Shown: positions 35,832 through 46,511 of the stretch, in pieces
Layout: each line of letters opens with the position of its first letter
How positions within the stretch are numbered: the stretch's first letter is position 1
From: Chrysomallon squamiferum
Lineage: Eukaryota; Mollusca; Gastropoda; Neomphalida; Peltospiridae
Length of the DNA stretch: 64,000 nt
Direction: 5' to 3'
NCBI GenBank assembly: GCA_012295275.1
Contig: CM022673.1
Span: 11,574,288-11,638,287, forward strand
Notes under the pieces: generated by a model
Told to the model about the DNA's origin: nothing
What the model saw: only the letters and a program-made list of their open reading frames with translations
Database searches by the model: none
Program-made: the position numbers and the translations under genes

Positions 35832-38275
35832 GACACATACAAACACAAAGGTGAAGATTCCTAATGTTATAATTATTTTGTCTGTTCTTAACAGCAGTAC
35901 TGAATATTTTTATATATGCCTCTTTTGACATAATACAAGTCGTATGGGGCTGTATGTGCTAGACTTTGAGAAAATCCTTACTTTTCTCAGTTTATCTTTA
36001 TCATGGCCGTTCCTTTGGTAGTGTTTGTGATGAAGAATCAAATCTGTTTGTAACGAATCTGAGAGAGACGGCTTCTTGTAGGCATTTCTATTTTTGGTAT
36101 ATATATGTGTGTTTTATTGGATATGAATTTAGTAGGTAAATAAATTGAAATATTATGTATGTTTATACAGGGTTTGGACTTCAAACAAGAAATATAGTCA
36201 GAACTGTCAATGTAAAAAAAAAGTGACAGATACTTGTTTGTGATAATTTATTCACAAACAGACACACACACACATACATGCACGCATGCACATTCACACA
36301 CTGAAGACATAAAGACACACACACATATACACATTTGTATCCTGATTTCTCCCAAAAAGGAGATAACCATTTTACTTGATTTCATTTTAAAAATTTGCAT
36401 TACCATCCTTAAAGTATTTACTTCTTTTAATTACAAATGCCATTGCCATATACATTTATTTCTGTTCAGTTGCTATGAGTAATAAGGATTCTATGAGTTT
36501 GCTGTTACTTAGGAACAGTGAGAATTAATAAGGTGGCTATGTCTTCAGAACTAAAGAATATTTTATACGTATCAGACTGAATTTCATTTTAGAACTGTGA
36601 TATACTGAACATAATTTTGTGTGTTTTCTTTCTTCAGGCTTTATTATGTAGTAAGATAATTTCTTGTTAATTTTTATTGCATTTTATTATTATTGTATTT
36701 TTAATGCTGTAAGAATATTTTTGTTGTGTTTACACAAGATCTTCATGAAATGTGTTTTCTTTATTTTCAGATGATGATGACGATGATGATGACGTTGTGT
36801 TGGTTAAAGAGGAAAAAATAAATCCTCAAGATGATGATGATGTTGTTTTCATATCACGGACGCCAGCCACTCCTACAGCTACCACACAGTCGTTAAACTC
36901 TGACCAACCAACCACAATGAAAGAACTTGCAGCCAAAACAACAAGTGCCGTTGTTTCGTCATCAGGTGACATCACCTTCAAATTCAGCACCTCAGAACAG
37001 CTGACCAGCATGGACCCCTGTCCCCTGGATCTTTCCAACCATTATACCCAGAATGGAAGTTGCATATCATCCAATGACTCTTCTAGCATGAACCTCAAAG
37101 ACCTGTCAGAAACTGAAACCGGTGGAATATACTGCAAAGAATTCACTGGAGACACTGTTTCTGCTGATCTGTGCAAAGCCTATCTCAAAGACTCGTCTGA
37201 TGCTTCTTCTGGCAGACTTGATGTGTCATCTTCAAATACCAATGACGATAAATCATCAAGACAGAGTTCCTCACCACAAGGATTGTCTGCAAAATCTTCT
37301 AGTTTCAAAAATCTGATGCAGTCTTCTAAGTCTGGTCTGTTAGGTGGGTCAATGAATGCATTATCCACTGTACCCACTTGTCTAAGCTGCCGAGATAACA
37401 AACCTGTGTACAGCAAGGTGGAGAATATGAGATCAACTTCACACTGTGAAATAACCTGCACTCGTACTCCAACTGCATCAGGAATCAAGAACACGAATAA
37501 CTCAATGTTAAATTTAGATGATATTTTGAATAACACTGTTAACAGTTCATCAGATTTACTCAAATCTTTGTCTAATGACGACAAGCAATCTGCAGCAACC
37601 CCTAGTTTGAACATACCCCTACCCTCAGCTTCGTTTGTTCAGAAAAGTGCTAATCTTCCAAACAACAACTGTGATCAGACACAAAGCAATAACAGTGCCA
37701 CAGTTCCACAGTCTCTCAGCAAACCAGTTAATCCTGCTTCTTTGGATATTTTGCAAAATCTTTATGATGCATCCCAGCAAGTTCCTTCCGTAAGCAGCAG
37801 TCAGTTTGATATGTCAGGCAACATGACCACGAAAAAATCTGATGCTTACTCTTCATTTCTGACTAATGCCTCAGCCTCTGTTGGATCTGCCTCAAGTGTC
37901 GCTGTGAATGGCACTTCAATGAGAAAACGATGCAGCGTCGCATCGGACAATGACGATTTTCTGTGTGTTAAGGTAGCGAGGTCTGCCGAGGTGTGTGTTT
38001 TATGTAAAATGAGTCTGGTGGACTTGAAAGTTTCGCGATGCACACAGGGACATCCAGTTTGTGGAAGTTGTCTGGAAGGACAAGTCAAACTGATTCTCAC
38101 AGATAAACAGGTATAGATTTCACTTTCAACATTTTATTTCAGCACAACAGCAAAGTGTATAATTAAAAATGAAAATGTTATTTAATATTCATTTTGTGTT
38201 TTTTTTTTTCTTCCTCGAAATTGTTTTCTTACATAATGTAAACTGTGGTAAAATAAGCTTTAAATAAATCCATCA

Positions 38276-38310
<35 letters not shown>

Positions 38311-41300
38311 TTTATTATTACTGTTTTTGTTTTTCTTTCATTCTGTATTTACATATAGTTTTATTTAAATTTTCTATGTTTACAGGGATCACTTGAATGT
38401 ATAAAAGACATGTGTAACAGCTATTATCCAATGAGTAAGTATTATCATATTTAGTAAATTTACATCAGTGTTGTGTTTGATTTAACAGTGAAAAACTTTA
38501 TGGCTATGTATCTAACAAACACCATAAATTGATCCATTTATTTAAAGCCAATTTAGGGTCATACATCCCAAATTACTATTATTATTTCTTTCTTAACCCA
38601 TGTTTTTAGTAAGGAAATTGACTTTACCTTGTTCATTTTATTATGACCTAGTAATGTATAAATACATTTTAAAAATACTTCTGCCAGCATAAATACTCAG
38701 CCTTTAGAATACTTGCCAATATGTTTTAATAATATTTTGATTTTCTTTCAGGTGAACTAAAAAATGCTCTGCCATCATTGGTGGTGGACATCTTGGAGGA
38801 CAAACTTCACAAGGACTACATCAACTTCATCTCCGATATGATGATGACCAACGATGCCTCTTCGGGCAGGACGAAACATCCAGATGCTCCCATTGACCAT
38901 TCTGGCTTGAACTTTCTGTCATCCAGTGGATCTAGTGTGGAACCTAGCATAAGTAAAGGTGTATCAGTCAATTCCATGAGTGATCCCGGCAGTGAGTACA
39001 TTCCCACAGCAGAGTCAGTCCCAGATAAAAACAATGATCTGCCCTCTCACTGGTATCCCATGGATAAGAACACGGTAAATAAAATATATATATATGTACA
39101 TTAGATTTATGTGTGTACATGTTGTCAAAGATGCATAACATCCAGATATTTAATAAGAAAATGTGGATTGTGTGTGTTTGTTTATACTATTATTTGTAGG
39201 TATGTGTGTGTGGGTGTACATATTTATCTGTGTGTGTATGTACATACTTATGTGTGTGGTTGTATGTGAGTATGAATGTATGTGTATTTGTATATGAATA
39301 TGTACATGTGTATTTGTGTTTGACTATTTGATATATTTCTGTATACACATACATATACACACAATTATACACATGCACACAATACAGATCACTGCATACA
39401 GTACGCACAAATGCAGATACAAATATACACACTTACAATATTCTGAATTGATTTTCTCAGTCCATTCTGTTAGGTTTATATCACTCCATTTCATGTGGGG
39501 AAATGGCATATTTTGTACTAATTCTAAACTAGCAAAATAATTATGTGTATCTTTTATTTCAAAGTATTTTCTTCAGATTGCTTTTCTCCTAATTTTGAAC
39601 ATAACACTTTTTCACAGATGTGTTGATCTGTGTTTATACAACTTTATCATGATTTAAATATATTTTTCAGAATTTGCTCATTGTTGAGTTACAACCAGAA
39701 TCAGAAGAATACGTTGACATTGCCATCAAATTCCATCAGACTATGATGTTTCCAACCGTCGCTGATATAGCCAAGATATACCGTGTTCAGAATCCTATAC
39801 TGTGGAAATATTACAGCCTGTAAGTGTCAAATCAATACAAATATTGTATTCTGTTCTAGAAGTTTAATAATTGCCTCCAACTGAATACCACAAATTCATT
39901 TTAATGTGATAGAATTTTCTGCATTTATTTATTTTAATGAGTTCTTTTTACAGTTTAGTACAGCAACTGTATTTTGGAAAAAAATAAAAATAAAAATAAA
40001 AATATTAAAATTGATCATTTGTTTTCGTTTAATGGTCACATTTTCTCCTTTTATTTAAAAAATTTTTATTATTGTTTTAATATTTATTTTCTATAGTTGA
40101 ATATTTATATTTTTTACATTGAGGATATTTTTACATTTATCTCTGTGATTCAGAGGTACTAAGATATTTTTTATGTTCACGAAAAAAGTGCAAAATATTT
40201 ATTAAATAATTTGTTTGCAGAAAAAAGATGGAGATGGTACACGAAAATGACTGCCACGAGATTGACGTACGTTCTCTGTTTCATGGCACCACTAATTCCG
40301 TCGTCGAGGCTATTTGTCGAAAAGGATTTGATTGGCGAGTGTGCGGAAAACATGGTTGTGTTTATGGTCAAGGTATGTGTCTAACTTTTAACAGATTCAC
40401 TTGCTAGGTTCTGTGTAGCTGCAATGCATTCATTCACCCAAGTTTTTCTTTTAATTATTATATTTCCATCATAATCTTTACATCCACAGTCAGAAATTTA
40501 AAAAAAAAAAAAAATTGGAAAACATTAGTTCATTATAAAGATAATAAATTTTAAAATGTTTTTATTAAACATTTTCAGGCCTAACCAGTGCATAAAAGAT
40601 ATAAGTGTGTATGTTAGATTTAAGGCTGTTGATAGCAAATGATCAATGTTTTTTTTTGTTTTTTTTTTCCAGGTTGTTACTTTGCACGTGCTGCCTCCTA
40701 TTCACATCAGTACACAGATCAGATTAAAGGTTATGCTCGACAGCACATGACAAATTCTCTTCATCACCTCCAGTCACTGTTTGCAGCAGCAGCAGCAGCA
40801 TCCAGTCAGTCTCTGGTTCCTAAGCAGTGTTCTCCAGTCTCTGCACCGTTTCTTTCATCAGTCCCTCCTCCAGCTCACATGAAATTTGCTTCCCAGAAAG
40901 GACCACTTGTGCAAACCCAGAACACTAACATCGGAAGACAGATATATCGAATTTATGGTCCAGTGAACATTAACAACAGCCAGCCTCCAGTTTCAGTCCC
41001 AGTGAAAATGCCTAGCCGATGTATTTCGGCGTCTGCAGATTTGAATTCGAGTCATGGTTCGCTGAATCAGACGACTAACATGTCGTATTCAGTCGGCTCT
41101 TTCTTCCTAAACTGTGCGTTGATGCTAGACAGCAGAAAGATGCAGAATTCCATTTCGCAGAGTAACTCAACTAGTACTACAATGACTACTTCTACCACAC
41201 CAACTGTGCCGTCCTCCAACACTCCTTATGTCAGGCAACACAGTGATAACACACCCAAAAAGGACACGAAGGAACAGGTTGTCTCATTATCCGACATCGT

Positions 41301-41529
41301 CAATGCCCCAACAAGAAAAATGTTTCTTGCCAATGTTCTCGTGGGCAAGTACACTGGAGGAAAAAGCTGTCTACGCAAGCCTCCACCCCTGTACCCAGCC
41401 AATCCTTATGGAAAATCTTACGATTCATGTGTGGATGACATCTTTGACCCGAAAATTGTCGTTATCTTTGACAGTAATCAGGCCTACCCTGAATACATTA
41501 TTGAGTACAATTACTCGGGTGACTGTTGA
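22715..41529 (+). CDS. SIM-RING1-PARP fusion: TIPARP-like mono-ADP-ribosyltransferase with RNF216-type RING1 domain
   Basis: Coding exons: 22715-22757, 36771-38110, 38386-38434, 38752-39074, 39671-39819, 40221-40372 and 40673-41529. All have GT..AG borders and consistent phases, giving 970 aa. Order: SIM-like IIILSE (9-14), eight Asp (15-22), VVLVKEE (23-29), DDDDVVFI (35-42), then a Ser/Asn-rich disordered stretch. A C3HC4 zinc domain follows at 423-471 (C423, C426, C438, H442, C445, C448, C466, C471), then YPMSELKNALP; spacing and tail match RING1 of RNF216-type RBR ligases. No IBR or RING2 follows. The ART domain starts near HWYPMD (about 572) and carries LFHGTT (H656), GCYFARAASYSHQY (Y688) and DPKIVVIF (I947), the H-Y-I triad of mono-transferases such as TIPARP. 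About 200 residues are inserted inside the ART fold (about 700-900). Known family: ARTs modify proteins with ADP-ribose. Inferred: a SUMO- and E2-linked transferase. No CCCH or WWE domain seen. Confidence 0.85.
25103..25330 (+). mobile_element. Degraded tRNA-headed SINE
   Basis: The head AGTGGGCTGTAGCTCAGTTG carries a tRNA A-box, and AGGATCCATTC about 45 bases on is a worn B-box. The body has AAAGTATCCCTTGCTG and AGCAGTGGGTTTC blocks that resemble the central part of SINEs I know from mollusc genomes. Ends and target-site duplications are not clear. Confidence 0.6.
31118..31157 (+). other. Alternative first coding exon of the RING-PARP gene
   Basis: ATG at 31118 opens MSRLDCIEVFSSS and meets a good donor, TCAG|GTAGGA, at 31157/31158 in phase 1, the phase needed for the shared exon at 36771. 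The joined protein would read SSS followed by the Asp run and be 969 aa. The segment IEVFSSS before the Asp run looks like a SUMO-interacting motif with phosphorylatable serines. Evidence is frame, donor and motif only. Confidence 0.5.
32742..32818 (+). repeat. 38-bp tandem duplication, two copies
   Basis: The block GAGGCATATAGTATACCTTA plus TTAGTTTARAATTT occurs twice in a row, with nearly no differences, so the duplication is recent. Confidence 0.85.
33230..33545 (+). promoter_or_regulatory. GC-richer island with paired CRE half-sites inside intron 1
   Basis: Two copies of AATAACGTCA lie about 25 bases apart (33240-33275), with an ATTGG-type CCAAT box (CCAATCAG, near 33462) further on and several CpGs. 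Base composition stands out from the flanking AT-rich repeats. It lies 1.6-1.9 kb upstream of the exon at 35168, so it could be an internal promoter or enhancer. Confidence 0.35.
35168..35239 (+). other. Candidate 72-bp cassette exon of the RING-PARP gene
   Basis: Acceptor CTTACAG ends at 35167 and donor ATAG|GTATGT starts at 35240. The exon is 72 bp, with phase 1 at both ends and no stop in the required frame. It would insert 24 residues, EMRTPIQSVFGLEPSYYQVF plus RQFI, directly before the Asp run. Because it carries an ATG at 35170, it could also serve as a first coding exon after a noncoding one. Confidence 0.5.
35346..35485 (+). repeat. 31-bp minisatellite, about 4.4 copies
   Basis: The unit AACAATAGTATACTCTGTAC plus ATCTYTCATTT repeats with few changes, starting about 107 bp downstream of the candidate cassette exon. 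Confidence 0.85.
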
Positions 41530-44500
41530 GTCTGTCTCTGCTAGAAAGAATTACTACAAAAAACAATAAAAAAAATATAAAAAAAATAATAATAATAACG
41601 TACTACTATTCTCAGGTGATTAGTAAAAACAAAACTTTCTGAAACTTGTAGAATATAACTACTCAGGTGATCCTTATTTTTATTTCATTTGTTATATATA
41701 CATAAATACATAAAACTATGTATTTTGGATTTTTTAAAATTCTTTTGTTGTTGTTGTTGTTAATCTTTCTTTCATGTCCGTTTATTATTTGTGTTTATTT
41801 TTTATTTTTTGCAGTTTTTTCTCCTTTTTTTAATTTTTTAATTTTGTTTAAAAGTATTTTCAAATTAAACGTCTTGAAAAATAATCTTTGTGTACAATAC
41901 TGGGATGTAAATTTGTTTATAAAGTCACTGCTATTCTTTTTGGGGTATAAGGGTGTTGAGTCTTTTGGTTATTTTCAGTGACCACTAACTGACCAAAAGA
42001 GTGGTCACTAAATACTGTATTTGTATTGATCTTTGTTTTATCAAGTCTTACTTTTCTGTTTTTAAAAATCTCGTTATAGAGGTCCTGATCATGTTTTAAA
42101 CGTGACATGCCAAAATTTTGGTAGCTGAAGATTTAAATCTGTGGTTTTTTTGAAATTCTCAAGTTTATTGATTTTTATTTTAGTGTTTATGATTTTTTTT
42201 TTTTCAAAATGCTTTGACAGATGTGTCTAATAATGGTTTGGAAATTTTATGTTTTTAAAAAGATTTGTTCATGATTTAGGATTTTTTTTTTTTTTTTTTT
42301 TTCCTGAACTGTTTTTACTTAAAATTTTGTATCAAGAAGCAAATCAATATTATATTATTTATGTGTAGGTTTTTCCTGAAAATTTAAAAACATTTTATCA
42401 CAAATATAACAGATTTTTGTGTGGTTCTTTTTTTTGGTTTTCTTTTTTCCATTTTAAAATCAACTTAACACCACTATAATTTCACATATATTTAGTTTAA
42501 CATTTGTTTATGCCAGGTTAAAAGTAGACATCTCATTATTAAGATTTCTTCATCTGCCAATTTAATCCATTTAAAAGATAGTTACATTTAGTTCTCTTAT
42601 TTCTTCAAAATAATCTTTAAAAATGTTTTCAAATTTGGTCCCATTTTAGAAACAGTAATTTACCAATGTGTTATGCTTCAGCTGTACCTTTAACTTTGAA
42701 ATACTGAAAAACACACACAAAAAAAAAAAAAAATATATATATGCAGTAATAAACAAAAATAAAACATACACCCTAATTACATTATAGTCAGCATTCTTCA
42801 TTATAATTTGTTGGTAAAAAATTAAAAATTGTCTCACGTTTTGAATCATTTAGGTCCTTTATGACCAAAAAATCTCATTTCTCACTAGTTAACTAGTAGG
42901 TAAAACATATATGACTAGTTACAATAAAAGTACTCTACTAATTGCCAGTTACAGTATGATCAGGTGCCATTTTATCATAGGCTGTTTTTTATAATTTCCA
43001 TTACATTTAACATATAAAGTGATTAAATGCAAAACTTTAGGACTAAATATGTCAAAATAACTGGATTCATATTTAAATTTTGCAGTTCTTTCTGATGACT
43101 GAAATATATTCATAATATAATTATATATTTTCTAATCTTATATACACATATAATATTATTATATAAATATATTGAATATATAGAGGTCTAGAAATCTAGA
43201 AAGGTACAAAATAAAACTACATATTTTTATGTACATTTCATTTAAGTGGGTTGCACATAACAGATAACAGTGATGGTTAATATAATAATAATACCATTTA
43301 CATAAATAAAAATGAAGCATATAGAAGTCATTTCTTAAAAATTATAATAAATTCATATCAATATCAGACATTTTTAATAACATGAAATTTAAGATACATT
43401 TAAGATACTTAAATATTCAGGATGTATATTTGCTTCTTCTATTAGTATACTTCAACAGTCATTTTGTTACATGAGTACTTCATTTAGTCATTTTAGTAAA
43501 ACTATACTATACTTCATTTAGACATTTTCATAACACTATACTGAACTTCATTTAGTCATTTTAGTAACAACATACTGTATTTCATTTAGACATTTTACTA
43601 AAACTATACTGTACTTCATTTAGTCATTTTAATAACATTGTACTGCATTTCATTTAGTCATTTTAATAACATTGTACTGTACTTCATTTAGTCATTTTAA
43701 TACTTAATAATGCATTTCATTTCTCATCCACAAAACTTCATTAACTAATCTATGCATGCACATGCATATATTCACACATACAAGTCACAAAAAACCTCAT
43801 TTAAAAATTTAGAAATACTGCTCATAAACTACTAATATGAACACTGAAGACTCTGTATAAGGAAAGTAATATTAAGTCATTTCTTAGTCACAAATTCTTA
43901 TCATTATTTTATTTTATTATATTTATTTATTATATTTATTTATATTTATTTATTTATTTATTATTTATTATTTTTGTTGTTTACTTTTCCCCATTATTTT
44001 TTAACATATTTGTTTTGACAAGCTATAGTGTATTAATAAGCAGATGCATTTTTTTTTTAAACTAAAATATTGCTTTTCTTCCATCTAGATCACATTATCA
44101 GAAACAGTTGTAATTTTCTTCCTTCGTGTCTGTTTTTTTTATATAAAATTTTATTTATAAATTCTTGTAGAATCAATATGTATAATCAATACTTATAAAA
44201 ATATATAAAACATATAAATTATGCATTTTGTTGTTTAAAATAAAACTTTAACCCTTGCTTTTTCTGAATCATTATAGACTAATTGTGCATGTGGTAAAAA
44301 AATTAAAAAAAGAAAAACAAAAGAAGAGAAAATTAGTTTTCAAATTTCAAGTAATTTTTAGACGTGTCCAGGTTAGATAACTGTAATTTTAAAATGTTTT
44401 CTTTTGTTTTTGAATAGCAGATCTTTCTGTTTTTACTAATGTATTCTGTAATAATTTCTGTTTGTTTGTTTTACATGTGATGCTGTTTGTACTTGAAATC

Positions 44501-45859
44501 AGTGTATGCTAGTTAAGTATACAAGCATTCAAGAATTAAACATTTTTGATAAATTGATTTAGTTGTGTTACTTATTTACCGATTTGAAGATTCATGCTGA
44601 CTGGATAACAGTATGAGAAATTTCAGTTTTATATGCCAGTCATAAATGCAAGGGAGAGTACGGTACACATCTTATCTTTGTTACTACTGCAGCTAGTCAT
44701 TTCATTTCTCTGTTCAATGAGAACAAAGATAAATATTTTGTGATAAGTTTTGTGATTTTAAGGGCCTAAAATGAATTCTTATAATTTTCACTTATAACGT
44801 CACTACTACTTATGTAACACAGATCCAATAAATATAATTATTTCATCATAATCAACTATGAGTCTTGTATAAATGCCAATACATTTGGGTTGGCTCTCTT
44901 CTGTTGGTCTATGTTATGCATGTTATGGACCAGCATCCAGTAAAGTTCTTCATGCAGTTTGTTGAAAGACTGTCTACACAGAGCACTTAGCAAATGTTAA
45001 TTCACACTAAAACCTGTTGGTAGAATGTGTCTTTGGTGTTTGAATTTTGTATATTTTCACATTTAATGCAGAACTGCTAGAATTCATTTTTGAACTTGAA
45101 TAAATATCTGACTGACGTAGATATGTTTTTATTAATTTTACAACTAGAAATAAATGTAACACTTCACATCATCTGGGTGTTTTTCACTTTTTTAATGCCT
45201 GGTGCATTTGACAACTTTTGTTCAATGAAAATTTTCACCATATATATATATTTTGTCTGACCATAATTACATTTGGGCAAAAACAAAAACAATTTTACAC
45301 TTTCATCCTAATCAAAAACCTTGAACATTTTGACAACAATGGCCACCTGTGGGGTCAGAAGTTCAAGAAGTGGTCCAGTGTGCCCTATTGTCTCCTGTTT
45401 GACTTTGTCACAGGTCTGTCCCAGGTGAATTTGCATGTGTGTGTGTGTGTGTGTGTTAAAACGATCTATTCAAGATAACAATTGTATCTTGAACAATGAA
45501 AACAAAATTAATTATTTAAAAAATTAACAACAAGCAGAAAATTGTATTAAAATGAATCCGTCCAGATTTTAATTTTATTTTGAATAATAAAACATTTTTT
45601 TTTTTCTCAGGTACAATTGCACTTATATAATATGAAAGTGATTGCATATGATTGGAAAGAAATTAAATCACGAGCACTAATTTTAAAGTGTTTAATATTA
45701 TTTTTTATTTTTGGATTTTTGGATTTTTTTCTTACTTTTTAAAATTTTTATCTTTAATTAAATTTTTCATTAAATTTTTCTTTCCTTTTTATTTTTTTAA
45801 TTTTTTTATATGTGCATCAATTGTTTCTATAATTTGCTGCTGGCTAAAGACTGGTCAAG
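41530..45859. other. Convergent 3' UTR / intergenic region between RING-PARP and IDH1
   Basis: No coding exon is supportable. An AATAAA lies about 35 bases after the RING-PARP stop, and others lie much further on (near 44826 and 45100). The IDH1 3' UTR enters from the right. A 34-bp minisatellite is listed separately. An open frame at 45218-45478 over a (GT)n run has no recognisable content. Confidence 0.6.
43449..43712 (+). repeat. 34-35-bp minisatellite, about 7.5 copies
   Basis: The unit CTTCATTTAGTCATTTTART plus AACANTRTACTGTA repeats about seven and a half times with moderate divergence. It lies in the convergent 3' region. Confidence 0.85.
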
Positions 45860-46480
45860 TCAGCTGTGTGACAGTTTTGTTTTCAGGTTTTCTGCGAGTT
45901 TATCCATGAATTCAAAAGTGCTGAGATAATCATCTCTTTGTACACTGAAACAGAAAACAAAATAATGTCAGTAAACAGAATATCAATATAAAAATAACAA
46001 TTAAATAAAATCTTTAATAAAATAAAATATAAATAATAAGAAAAAACAAATACAGAGATGTTTTTGCTTCTTTTTTCACATATCTTCTTAAAAAGAAAAA
46101 TTTAATACAGAATGTAACAAATGTTCATTAAAATCTATAGATTATACAAATATATTCTACATGCTTCCAAAGTATTATTTTATTTGTTTTTTTTTCATTG
46201 CCCTGTCTTAATAACAAAGTGACAACAAAAGACGATAGTTATAAAATATCACAGCATCATTATAATTTTTCTATAATCATGACATGGTGCATAGACTCAA
46301 CTGCTCTGCTTTTATTGACACTGTCAGAAACAAACATGTCTGCCATGCTACACAATAATATCTCAACACAACTGTGAAGTGATAAATTGTCAGTGTTTGG
46401 TAACCACTGTATTATTTTCATAATATGTCAATAATAATGATTGGTCACTGAAACCAAATACATAACTTGTAAGTATAATG

Positions 46481-46511
<31 letters not shown>

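Larger units (their letters stand above)
22758..36770 (+). other. Intron 1 of the RING-PARP gene (14 kb) with alternative exons and repeats
   Basis: The donor AG|GTTTGT follows 22757 and the acceptor TTTATTTTCAG ends at 36770. Apart from the exons listed at 31118 and 35168, I see no coding sequence. It holds many microsatellites, including (ATT)n near 27995-28035 and 29902-29949, (AC)n 29772-29816, (TG)n 31297-31352, (AC)n 33051-33094, (AAT)n 34194-34253 and (AC)n near 35780-35830. It also holds a SINE, a 31-bp minisatellite and one GC-richer island. Confidence 0.7.

Noticed and set aside
36752-36770. ATG just upstream of the large RING-PARP exon, in frame with it
   Set aside because: It lies inside the polypyrimidine tract of the acceptor, so spliced transcripts would not contain it.
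45218-45478. 86-codon plus-strand open frame downstream of IDH1
   Set aside because: No recognisable domain, no splice context, and the end of the frame is a (GT)n run.
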